From positions 1 to 22,296 of the forward strand of contig JAUCBJ010004572.1 in assembly GCA_032718475.1 (NCBI GenBank): 22,296 nucleotides of DNA, written 5' to 3'. The DNA is from Nemertoderma westbladi (lineage: Eukaryota > Xenacoelomorpha > Nemertodermatida > Nemertodermatidae). Below are positions 1-8,125 of the stretch, piece by piece; the first letter of the stretch is position 1; each line of letters opens with the position of its first letter. Position numbers and translations under genes: made by a program. Under the pieces are notes generated by a model. It had not been told where the DNA came from and made no database searches. It worked only from the letters and a program-made list of their open reading frames with translations.

Positions 1-1903
1 TGACGGATAATTTAATTAAATGAGTTAAGTGGGGGGCTATCGTATGAGCTGCTAATTTCACCAGGTAGACCGGAAATTCATCATATGTTGAAACGTGGTT
101 GTCTATATCAAGTAAAAAATAGAGAATTTCGGTCTCACATGGTTCTATTAAACAAAACGATTTGTAATTACAATTTTTTATGAAGCGTGTTGGATTTCTA
201 TTAGTTTTCGGAATTTGCTCAGCTAATTGGGGTCCAATGGTAGAGAAATGTTTGTTTAGTATATTTGCAATGGATCTACTGTCAGTGGTTACGTTTCCAG
301 GTGAGCCGGTATTAATTTTAACAGGGGCAGATAGTTTTTTTGATCTATGTAAAGCTAAATTTATTGTTTGCCATGTTTTTTTACTGTTGTTTTTATGTTT
401 ATCGAATTCCAGCTCATAATAATTTTTTTCCGCAATACGAAGGGTTTTTGTTAATTGATTCCTATATGATTTGTACTCTGATAGTTTTGAGTCCGTAGGT
501 TTTGACATTAGAGATGCATATAGTTTATTTTTTTTTATTACACATTTCACTAGACTATGCGTCATCCATGGTTTTTTTGGAATATATTTTTGTTTTGTTT
601 CCTTTTTTGGCAAATGTTTTGAGCACAATGAGTCAAAATCTTTATAAAAATTAGTAAATTTTTCTTTGTTTGGTATTGAGTCCATTTTATACGACCAATT
701 GCTGGGATTTTGTAAATCAGAGATAAACCTTTCTTTGTTTAATTTACTGTAATCATAAGTTAGTCGTTTTGTTTCAGTTGATGTCAAATAGCAATCGAAG
801 TCATTAAATACAATAAAAGTTGCCAAGTGATCCGTGGTTCCCATTTCTGATAGAAATACTCCGGCTGAAACGAATTTGTCAGTAATGTTAGTACAAATGT
901 GGTCGATCAAAGTTTTAGAGTACAGAGTAATTCTAGTCGGCTGTTTTATAACCTGTTGGAAGCCGTAAGTGTTTAGTGTATTGTAGTAGTTGTTTGTGGT
1001 GCTGTTCAGTTTCATAGTATTAATGTTTGTATCACCTGTAATTACAGTGTTTAGTTTAAGGTCCGTAATTTCATTAAGGAGTCTGTTGAGTTCATCGTTA
1101 AATTTAGATTCCGTGCAAGTATCCGGTCTGTATATAGTTCCTACTAGTAATGGTTTTCGGTTTGTAGTGTTAGCTCCGCCTGGTTTCAGTAGAACCCAAG
1201 ATGATTCACAACCATCCAGTTTAAAGTCCTGTACTGTATATTGTAGACCCTGTTTGACATATATAGCGGTTCCTCCCCTGTCTAGTCTACCGTATTTTCT
1301 GTTGTTTACTAGTGGACCGATGTAGCCGTCTAGTTTGACCATGGTGAGGTCTGTTTCGTCGGTGAGAAAAGTTTCAGTGAATGTTAATATGTCAAACTGA
1401 TTGTTCATTAGGTCCAAGTGATTTGTAGTGTCTTGTAAGTTTTTTCGAAGACTTCTGCAGTTTAAATGAAATACAGATAAAGACTTTTTACCATTTTCCG
1501 GCTGTTCGAGAAGAGTATTGTACGAATCATGATCAAAGTAGTCGGAGCTATTAATAGTGGAAATTACGTTTCTGTCCGGGTCTATTGAGTTAAAATGGTT
1601 GTTTGTTGATGAAAAATCAGTCCTGTCAGTGCTATCGTCACCGGTAGAAAAAATATCAGTATCAGTAGAGGGGGTGTTTGTAAAAGGGAACAGTTCTAAG
1701 TAGCAGTAGATACAGTAGGCTGAGATAGTAGACACGGACGAATCTAAAACGGGCAAGTCAAGGCAGGTCCCACACTGGTAATGGTATAAATTATTACATA
1801 ACAAGCACTTAAGTGTGTAATCATTACAGCAAACTACCGAGTAACAGAACGCACAGGAAAGGGGAGTGGACGAGTTGCCTCGGGGAGGGGTAGATCTGGG
1901 CAT
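1..1903 (-). CDS. LINE-A ORF2: PHD finger, APE endonuclease and start of reverse transcriptase (partial)
   Basis: This is the second ORF of a non-LTR retrotransposon. It would nick target DNA and prime reverse transcription there. The frame is open from ATG at 1903-1901 to the window edge (634 codons, no stop), with two TAA codons in frame just upstream of the ATG. Residues 17-67 form a Cys4-His-Cys3 PHD-type pattern: C17, C20, C33, C36, H41, C44, C64, C67. From about residue 146 an exonuclease-endonuclease-phosphatase fold follows: HLNCRSLRKN, a TETFL motif, RGGTAIYV, a TIYRP motif, GDTN at 290-293, LIDHI, and TDH at 357-359, which matches the usual SDH. A lysine-rich linker leads to a first RT motif (an S/T-YDEFP block near residue 615). 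RT catalytic residues lie beyond the window. The combination suggests the CR1/L2/jockey side of LINE diversity; the clade is an inference. The lack of disruptions suggests a young insertion. Confidence 0.85.
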   Translation of the reverse strand, partial: MPRSTPPRGNSSTPLSCAFCYSVVCCNDYTLKCLLCNNLYHYQCGTCLDLPVLDSSVSTISAYCIYCYLELFPFTNTPSTDTDIFSTGDDSTDRTDFSSTNNHFNSIDPDRNVISTINSSDYFDHDSYNTLLEQPENGKKSLSVFHLNCRSLRKNLQDTTNHLDLMNNQFDILTFTETFLTDETDLTMVKLDGYIGPLVNNRKYGRLDRGGTAIYVKQGLQYTVQDFKLDGCESSWVLLKPGGANTTNRKPLLVGTIYRPDTCTESKFNDELNRLLNEITDLKLNTVITGDTNINTMKLNSTTNNYYNTLNTYGFQQVIKQPTRITLYSKTLIDHICTNITDKFVSAGVFLSEMGTTDHLATFIVFNDFDCYLTSTETKRLTYDYSKLNKERFISDLQNPSNWSYKMDSIPNKEKFTNFYKDFDSLCSKHLPKKETKQKYIPKKPWMTHSLVKCVIKKNKLYASLMSKPTDSKLSEYKSYRNQLTKTLRIAEKNYYELEFDKHKNNSKKTWQTINLALHRSKKLSAPVKINTGSPGNVTTDSRSIANILNKHFSTIGPQLAEQIPKTNRNPTRFIKNCNYKSFCLIEPCETEILYFLLDIDNHVSTYDEFPVYLVKLAAHTIAPHLTHLIKLSV

Positions 1904-2655
1904 AAAATATGCAGGTATGCAGCTTGGGATAGGCGGGGGAATAGGCCATAATAATTATTAAGATAGCACATTGATAACAATTAGCGGGAAATTTGAAAAT
2001 AAACTTACCCTCAACAATTCCATTGCACGGGATTGTAAAGGTTACTATACTTATTTTGCAACATAATGATATGCTAAATATACAATATTATTATGATATA
2101 ATATTGATTGCTACTTAATGCTAATATACTGATATACTGAAGGTACCGGTATATAGTTTCCAATAATATGAAAATAGTCCGGATAGGCTATTTATCTAAC
2201 AAAACACTAACCTAACTGGGCACTGGACATCTTCTATTAAAATAAAATATAATAGAAATATGAAGGATCGCCGTAAAGGGCGACCACATATCGTCACGAT
2301 ATATAATTTGCAGTCTGCAGTCTTGGTAGCGGTTCACACAGTCTTACGATTACATTAGGTTGAATCTTACTCCATACGTTACTAACGAAGTTTAAATAAT
2401 TGGCTCACAAATTACAAAGTACCGGGTAGGCCTAATTAATACCAAATAAACGAAAATAAATGTAAAATAGTCTATCTTCTGAACTTGCTCAATGCTTACT
2501 AACGGACAAAGTACAGCTGTATTACAGTATTTGGCCAAGGATACGGTAGGCCGGTAGGTTCTTGTTTTCTATCAACTTACAACTTACAGACTTCGGTACT
2601 CCAACTTAATTATGGACAGTTCTGTAGTGTAGTTAGTCGCTTGAGTCATGTTCTT
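1904..2655. other. Inter-ORF spacer of LINE-A, no gene seen
   Basis: About 750 bases of AT-rich DNA lie between ORF1 and ORF2 of LINE-A, with stops in all frames that I checked. A 9-bp inverted repeat with a 6-base loop sits at 2083-2106. The gap is long for two LINE ORFs, so it may contain a small insertion. No flanking duplication was recognised. Confidence 0.4.
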
Positions 2656-3486
2656 CTAGGGGAGGAAACGAGTAGATACCGGAGTGTCCGGAGTCGAGCT
2701 GATCGAAGAGACATCAACATCGACAGTGGAGGTCTGCTTCTCCTTCGCAGTCTTCTTTCTCTTTGCAATGACTTTCTCGAGGTCCAGTAGGTTGGATTCG
2801 GATACGATGCGGATCGCGTCGGAGGCTTCGGTAATTTTAACGAATATTGCACCTCGGAACGTGTAGTAGACATAGATTTTGCGATTCATCTTTAGCTGGG
2901 AAACGCGTTTGAGGAGAATGGAGCGACGTTTGGATAGGTGCTCGTAAATAGCCAGAGGATATTTCAGCTGCTTCCGTGCCCGGAGGATGGAAAGCTGACC
3001 GCTGTGCCCATAAAAACGTATAATAATGGGACGCGGGCGAATGGAGTCGCGTTCGGTTTGGACGCTGCCGGGATCATCAGATTGGTGCGCGTGCTCAGCC
3101 GGCACCGGTAATCGCGGTTTCGGACGATGTTTGCCCAGTCGATGGAATACATCAACCATACTGAGCGACGATCCTAAATTCTTCAGAACCTCGTCAAATT
3201 TCTCCCTTTCTTCAGTGGAATTATCAGATTCCGGCAACCCGAATAACAGAGCGTTGTGGCGATTCATGTACTGTTCCAAGTCATCATTCTCTTGGATAAG
3301 ATTTATGTTCAGTTGGTTTACTGCGTTTAATTTGCTCTCCAATCGCTCAACGTATTCATTTGTACTCTGGATTTCGAACAACGCGGATTTGATTTCCTCC
3401 CGTAGGTCAGCCTGGGAGGCTTTTAGGTCGGCCAGGTTGTCTAGGATTTGTTGCACCATGCTACCCCATGTCTGAGTAGGCGGCAT
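2656..3486 (-). CDS. LINE-A ORF1 RNA-binding protein, coiled coil plus RRM/CTD type
   Basis: This 276-residue ORF has an ATG at 3486-3484 and no disruption. Residues about 8-75 have heptad spacing of hydrophobics and many charged residues, consistent with a trimerising coiled coil. An RRM-like segment starts at NALLFGLPES (about 78-87) and runs through VDVFHRLGK. A C-terminal domain follows, beginning with RPIIIRFYG and continuing through a basic YEHLSKRRSILLKR block and IYVYYTFRGAIFVKI. The tail is lysine- and serine-rich. This order is that of L1-type ORF1 proteins (Transposase_22 family), nucleic-acid chaperones that coat the element's RNA. It lies upstream of ORF2 on the same strand, as expected for a LINE. 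That both ORFs belong to one insertion is inferred from order and strand. Confidence 0.8.
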   Translation of the reverse strand: MPPTQTWGSMVQQILDNLADLKASQADLREEIKSALFEIQSTNEYVERLESKLNAVNQLNINLIQENDDLEQYMNRHNALLFGLPESDNSTEEREKFDEVLKNLGSSLSMVDVFHRLGKHRPKPRLPVPAEHAHQSDDPGSVQTERDSIRPRPIIIRFYGHSGQLSILRARKQLKYPLAIYEHLSKRRSILLKRVSQLKMNRKIYVYYTFRGAIFVKITEASDAIRIVSESNLLDLEKVIAKRKKTAKEKQTSTVDVDVSSISSTPDTPVSTRFLP

Positions 3487-4190
3487 GTTGCTGTGTTGCG
3501 TTCTGCCGTCAGCCGTTAGGCAGTGCAGCAGAGGTAAATACAGTTTGTAGGCTGGGCAGAGTGTTGATCAGATACTTCAGTTCAGTTTCAGTACTTCAGT
3601 TCCTGGCCTAATCCCTGTGCCCTGTCTGCTGCTACCGGTAGTACCTATTCACACATTTTTCTGGCTAGCCAACCTCTAGCTACCTTATTAGTAGAGAGAT
3701 ACAAATTCCAGGGAAACCTGAAATGTTGTTGTTTTTATTTATTATTTTTTTGGGAGGGGGGGGGGGGGGGGGGGGGGTTGTTGGTGTGTTATGGGATTAT
3801 CCCTATTTGCACTTCACCATCTCAGTAACCAATGTGCCACCTTATTAACCAACAGCCATTATATGGAAGTTATTATCACCCACTAATAAGGGGATTACTA
3901 CCTAATCAACTCAGGTCGCAATTGCGGCCAATCAGTCATAATCACACATTGTGCAAGCTATAACATTGTCATACAGTAACTGTGTTATATTGTTTGTCCA
4001 TTGTGCATAGAGATATACAGGAGTTAATCACTATATGCGAACCCCTAACTAATATATTTGCACTTTTCTTCTTAAGGGAATGTTGGAAATTAGTTTAATA
4101 AACCTACAGTACAAACAATTTATTTAGTATTTACTTTATAGGACGAAAGACTTACTTTATATGATTTTAACCACCCCAGTTACTTTTGAT
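3487..4190. other. Non-coding: probable 5' UTR of LINE-A, then AT-rich DNA
   Basis: No coding region was recognised. The part next to ORF1 (about 3487-3720) has moderate GC and is probably the 5' UTR of LINE-A, but I cannot place the 5' end. The rest is AT-rich and contains the G22 run listed separately. Confidence 0.35.
3756..3777 (+). repeat. G22 homopolymer
   Basis: A run of 22 G follows a T-rich stretch and a short GGGA. Such a run could form a G-quadruplex. Its exact length is likely to be unreliable in an assembly. Confidence 0.9.
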
Positions 4191-4238
4191 ACCCATGTCT
4201 AGTCGGTGTCTGTCATGTCTGGTGAGGGGCTACAGCTT

Positions 4239-4985
4239 CCGTTACGTTCCGAGTCCTTTTCAGGCTCGTAATAGCTCCGTCGACTGCATTCCACTCTGTC
4301 CGTCAGTGTCGGGTGAGGATAGACAGCTTCCGTTATGTTCCGAGACATTTTCAGGCTCGTAATTGCTCCATCAGCCACCTGTCGCTCCATCTGTTAATAT
4401 CCTTAGTGTCTGGTGAGAGGGTGCAGTTTTCCATTATGTTCCGAGTCCTTTTCAGGCTCGTAATAGCTCCATAGACTGCAAACCACTCCATCCGTCGATG
4501 TCTGTTGGTCAAGGGAGGAAATACGGTTTTCCATCACGTTCCATGTCCTTTTCAGGCTCGTAATAGCTCCGTAGACCATAATCCTTTCTGTAAGTCGCAG
4601 AACCTCGGTGCAAGCAAAGGAGAGCGATTTCCATTGCGTTCCGAGTCCTTTTCAGGCTCGTAATAACTCCGTAGATCACAAACCCCGCTCCATCAGTGTC
4701 AGTCCTTTGTGGAGCACTTTGCCAATTGGTTCCGAGTCCTTTTCAGGCTCGTACTACGCACAGCGAACTAGCGCACCGCGTAGGCGGTCCAAAGTCCGGG
4801 TTCCTCCCCCCTGTGTGGCCTCCTGGTCTGTTTTTTGTTTCCGAGTCCTTTCAGACTCGTACTACGCACAGTAAAAGAACCCACTGGGGAAATCCGAGAA
4901 GTTCAAACCAAATTCCCGCTGCATGGCCTCCTGGTCTGTTTGTTTCCAAGTCCTTTTCAGGCTCGTACTACGCACAGTAAAAGAA
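4239..4985 (+). repeat. ~100-bp tandem repeat, eight copies of a conserved core
   Basis: A core close to TTCCGAGTCCTTTTCAGGCT followed by CGTA recurs at about 4247, 4338, 4439, 4539, 4639, 4730, 4839 and 4943, a spacing of 91-109 bases. The first five units share more sequence (a CTCCGTAGAC-like block after the core). The last three carry a different 3' part with GTACTACGCACAG. The core can form a small stem, CGAGTC with GGCTCG, around a CTTTTCA-type loop. No protein-coding logic was found; open frames here stay open because of the repeat. Function is unknown. Confidence 0.85.
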
Positions 4986-5080
4986 CCCACTGGGCAGGCG
5001 CACGGCCTAGGCTAGACTGCCAAAATCTCTACCTGAAGCCAAGTACTTGATTCCTTGAACTTTAGGGCCACCCTTCAACT

Positions 5081-5340
5081 TTGGAAAGCCAACAGTTTAG
5101 TAGTCAGCCTTCCCTAAAAACAGCCCATTATCGAATAATTTTGGGTTTGCAAGAAATGTTAGTGGTGGCATCCTTAATCAAGGCATTAAAAACAAGGATT
5201 GAGTTGCCACCAGTGGCAGTGGAACCTTTCAAATATGACGGCAGTCCTTATTACTGCCATCAAATTTGATGAATATATTTGAAGAATATTTACAATTCCT
5301 AAGGATGTACAGCAATAAGATCTCATCGAAAAGACTACTA
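5081..5340 (+). pseudogene. Possible BEL/Pao-like gag fragment
   Basis: The frame from 5081 to 5269 contains TRIELPPVAVEPF then KYDGSPYY, which resembles the 'LP...F.GDP..Y' signature at the start of gag proteins of BEL/Pao-type LTR retrotransposons. In another frame the next bases read EEYLQFLRMYSNK, like the continuation of that domain, so there is at least one frameshift. The fragment stops where the inverted LINE-C copy begins. The zinc knuckle, protease and LTR further right on the same strand support one broken element. The similarity is by eye only. Confidence 0.4.
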
Positions 5341-5962
5341 GGATCGGCATGCTGCATTGCAGCTGCATTTTTAAGAATGCTGTGCCGGCTTGTCAACAAA
5401 ATTGCACCGCAACAACTCCCTATCACCCATGACATTTGCTAGATCATCCGCATCTTTAAGGCCAGTGTCCTTTAAGATGCGTCTCAAGAAAGTCATGGGC
5501 TGTCCACCATGCTTATTCACTCCATGAGGCTGCCAAAGTACAAGATTATGCACTGGCTGGTCCTCACGGCGAAAGCAATGTCCTGCAAAGCGGAGGCGAT
5601 TTTGTTCTAGTGTCAAGCTTGGGGGAACCAATGAGACACCTCCAATGTTATATAGTGCCTGGTTGGAGATGTGTGCATTGTACTTGACACAATGAACCCG
5701 GCGTAGCATTCTTGTGAATGTGCCATCCAGAGATTTGGTGTCCTCAGCAGTTAGAGCCCAGCATGGACTCCCGTAGAGGAGTACTGGAACTACTGCTGCT
5801 CTAAATAATCGGACCTTAAGTTTCCGATTAATTCTCGGTGACTTCCAAACCCTGGAAAGCCTATTCAAGGCTGCCCATGCCTTTCCCTTACGTATTCGAA
5901 GGTCCTCACCTGACTTCCGGATCCATGATCCCAGGTAACGGAAGTCGTCCACATGCTCTGTC
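5337..5962 (-). pseudogene. 5'-truncated LINE-C copy: C-terminal part of ORF2
   Basis: The frame starts in the reverse-transcriptase thumb region (VDDFRYLGSWI, VLLYGSPCWALT, LDGTFTRMLRR) and ends in the RLRFAGHCFRR and LKDTGLKDADDLANV block, with a stop at 5373-5371. It aligns without gaps to the plus-strand copy at about 18355-18940, with about ten residue differences over roughly 197. The two copies also share the bases after the stop, through GCATGCCGAT and CTAGTAGT. The thumb and C-terminal motifs resemble RTE-like elements. The 5' end is truncated near 5962, typical of incomplete target-primed reverse transcription. It has no RT active site and cannot be functional. It is inverted relative to the larger copy and sits inside gag remnants. 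Confidence 0.85.
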
Positions 5963-6080
5963 TGAGGACGGCAGTCTGAGGTAAAGAGAGGAGAGCACAA
6001 TAGAGAGAGGCGAGAGCATCACCAGTCGCACAAGGATGCCTCAAAGCCTACAGTCAATATAATTTGGTATGACAGAGGAT

Positions 6081-6153
6081 GGGGTCTAATAGACCAAGGC
6101 CCTATAACAGTGCCAAGCAGGGGTCTTCTAGACCAAGGCCCTATAATAGTGCC
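6081..6153 (+). repeat. Two tandem copies of a ~39-bp unit
   Basis: The block GACCAAGGCCCTATAA followed by (C/T)AGTGCC occurs twice about 40 bases apart, each copy preceded by GGGTCT. It lies between the LINE-C fragment and the zinc knuckle remnant. Confidence 0.8.
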
Positions 6154-6199
6154 CAAACTGCCAGATTCACCACCAGGTAGACCACAATACTGTGAGTAA

Positions 6200-6531
6200 T
6201 GGAAAGAAATTCCATCTGACGAAAGGAGACTTTATACATGGACATACAGGCTATATAATGAATGTGTCAAACATGGACACATAGTAAGGACGTGTCCATA
6301 CTGAGCAGTAGTAAAACTGACAAGGGGGTGACGATAGCCTCAACTATTGGCGCAAAGAAGGCCATTACGAAAGTTATATTGAACGTGGTGCCAGTGAAGG
6401 TGTCTGCCACAAACGGGAGATCGTTAACTACCCTAATATTAATTGATACCGGGACAGCATTCACTGTCACGGACAGGTCAATGACCCACAAACTTGGACT
6501 GGAGACAAAACATAGTCCCTTTAGATCATAA
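6200..6531 (+). pseudogene. Retroelement gag zinc knuckle plus retropepsin fragment
   Basis: At 6251-6301 one frame reads YNECVKHGHIVRTCPY. This matches a CCHC zinc knuckle (C-x2-C-x4-H-x4-C), except that the first Cys is Tyr (codon TAT where TGT is expected). A stop follows. In the next frame (6262-6531) comes VPVKVSATNGRSLTTLILI followed by DTGT at 6445-6456 and then LGLE. This is the N-terminal half of a retropepsin, an aspartic protease that works as a dimer. The spacing and the 'NG + DTG' context resemble BEL/Pao proteases (DUF1758-like). The frame ends at 6531 and no RT or integrase follows, so the element lost its pol. The frameshift and mutated knuckle show decay. Confidence 0.6.
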
Positions 6532-6654
6532 CATGATTACGAGGGAAGGGATGATGACTGGTTGAACTTCCATAAACGACTAAAGAGTATCAGACATGGA
6601 CAGACCACAGTAATCTCAGGATGACACGTATTAAATATGTAGGCAACATTAAAA

Positions 6655-7123
6655 GAGTAGCACTACCCAGTATGAACTACCAGTAAATAGCAATACCCAT
6701 TTAAAATAGCAATCTGGTTGCTAGGCAGCCGTCAAATACAGCTGGTGGTGGTTGTACAATTGTTTTTTAAATTTCCCGCGTTTCTCTAATTACTGTTTTT
6801 AATTGTTTGTTATAGTGCCTATAATTGTGTTTGTATTTCTGAAGGTTTTTATGATTTTGTGAATAAAAGTATTAACATGTATTTAGTAGTATTAAAAAAA
6901 TAAATACCCTGTAAGCACTACCAGTAAATAAGCACTACCCAGTAAGAACTACCAGTAAGTTAGCACTACCAGTAAGTAAGCAATGCCCAGTAAACACTAC
7001 CAGTGAGTAAGCACTACCCAGTAAACACTACCATCAAGTAAGCACTACCAGTAAGTAGGCACTACCAGTAAGTAGGCACTACCAGTAAGTAAAAACTACC
7101 AGTAATTAGCACCACCACCAGTA
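6655..7123 (+). repeat. Minisatellite of ~16-17 bp, CACTACCAGTAAGTAAG type
   Basis: Degenerate tandem copies of GCACTACC(C)AGTAAGTAA run from about 6655 to 6709 and again from about 6904 to 7123. The last copies (about 7040-7100) are nearly identical. The two blocks are one array interrupted by the insertion at 6699-6902. Confidence 0.85.
6699..6902 (+). mobile_element. 204-bp insertion flanked by AATACCC direct repeats
   Basis: The minisatellite is interrupted by unrelated sequence bounded by AATACCC at 6692-6698 and again at 6903-6909. Removing the insert and one copy restores a unit (GCAATACCC then TGTAAGCAC) close to its neighbours. The insert ends in an A-rich stretch, with AATAAA shortly before, so it looks like a small retroposed sequence on the plus strand. 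It contains CTGGTTGCTAGGC, a 13-mer also found near 19452. No pol III boxes were recognised. Confidence 0.6.
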
Positions 7124-7232
7124 AGATAATGTATGTGCGCAGTAAAATAAAGTAATAAACAAATTGGTAATTAGGGCAAAATCACAAAGAGTGGCAATAT
7201 CACTGAACGAGACCACAACGACCATAGTCATT

Positions 7233-7252
7233 GCATGCGTGATGACGCATGC
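7233..7252. repeat. Perfect 8-bp inverted repeat, 4-base loop
   Basis: GCATGCGT at 7233-7240 is followed after GATG by ACGCATGC. It lies in the non-coding internal remainder of the LTR element, and its role is unknown. Confidence 0.7.
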
Positions 7253-7388
7253 GAGACTAGGGAGAACAGAATGGGAGGTATTAATGGGGAGTAAAGTGTG
7301 ACACCGGGGAAGTATGTGGATGTGTGTGGGGATGAGAATTAAGATGAGCCCAAGGGACATAAGGAGTCACTGGAAATGGATGCTTGAT

Positions 7389-7425
7389 GCTATCTTCTAA
7401 CCGGGAAGATAGCATGGGGGTGGAG
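7389..7425 (+). other. Hairpin and polypurine tract before the 3' LTR
   Basis: A perfect 9-bp inverted repeat (GCTATCTTC, 7-base loop, GAAGATAGC) at 7389-7413 is followed by GGGGGTGGAG at 7416-7425, directly before the TGTTAG start of the LTR. A purine tract in this position is the usual plus-strand primer of LTR retrotransposons. Confidence 0.55.
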
Positions 7426-7925
7426 TGTTAGCGGATTCAATCTGCTATGCGCTCCAATCAGAAAATGGGAAAGGGAGCCAATTTACCAATATTGGCTGGA
7501 AGTGCCGGAAGTGACATATAAACCAGTAGAAAGGAGAGATGGCGTGGTAAGAGCAAGACAAGCTAGTAGGTGGACCAATCAGTCCACCTATAGTAAGCCG
7601 GGATCAAACATAGCCCAAGGGTATAGCCACATGGTGTGATCTGTTTTTTATAAGTACGAAACACTCTGCATTAGGCAGTCAGTTGGCATTTAACATCTAA
7701 GGAGTGTTATTCGTTCTGTATCGCCATGCTACGCTGTGCATACTATCTAACTACCGTAGGTTACCGGTAATAGGGCAATCTAACATTATCAGAGATCAAG
7801 ATCAGTTATAAACCAATAAACTCTACTTTATTTAGCGGCCCTACAGCTGAACTCCGTCCATCAACTCGGGTAGCTCCAGGCAAACCACATTAACCAGTAC
7901 AACGGTCGGGATTCTGGGGCCAACA
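7426..7925 (+). mobile_element. Probable 3' LTR of a BEL/Pao-like retrotransposon
   Basis: The 500-base segment begins TGTTAGCGG and ends GGCCAACA, so the ends are TGTT...AACA, the classic short inverted LTR termini. It is preceded by a polypurine tract. Inside are a TATA-like box (TATAAG at 7649-7654) and a polyadenylation signal (AATAAA at 7815-7820) in the order expected of an LTR. No matching 5' LTR was found in the window, and no clear target-site duplication was seen, so the left half of the element is lost or scrambled. The 3' boundary is inferred from the termini alone. Confidence 0.6.
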
Positions 7926-7994
7926 CATTATTAAAATTATTAATCATATTATGCAATACATTTTGGAATTCATGTTATATTTAATATTTTATAG

Positions 7995-8125
7995 GCTGTA
8001 ACTTGACTCCATTTGCAATGGAAGGAGTATTTGATTGCGGCGATGGACATTGTATAAGGAATTATTGGGTGTGCAATGGAATACCAGATTGCCCAAATCA
8101 CGCTGACGAATTGAACTGCAATTAA
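7995..8125 (+). CDS. Terminal exon encoding an LDL-receptor class A module
   Basis: The exon is read from the splice acceptor ATTTTATAG at 7986-7994 to TAA at 8123-8125, entering with two bases of a split codon. It encodes a complete LDLa repeat: six cysteines, with F-x-C spacing (VFDCGDGHC), the aromatic core IRNYWVC, and DCPNHADELNC. In the family this is a ~40-residue disulfide-bonded, calcium-binding ligand module of secreted or cell-surface proteins. The acidic calcium box is partly altered: the usual D-x-S-D-E reads N-H-A-D-E. The stop follows one codon after the last cysteine, so the protein ends with the module. Upstream exons were not identified; an LTR lies just before the acceptor in what would be the intron. 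An AATAAA lies about 255 bases downstream. The domain call is strong; expression is inferred. Confidence 0.75.

Noticed and set aside
180-1325. Plus-strand open frames at 180-419 and 990-1325
   Set aside because: They lie antisense to the well-supported LINE-A ORF2 and have no domain features.
4608-5050. Overlapping plus-strand open frames in the 100-bp repeat block
   Set aside because: They share only repeat-derived peptide, lack any domain, and change frame from unit to unit.
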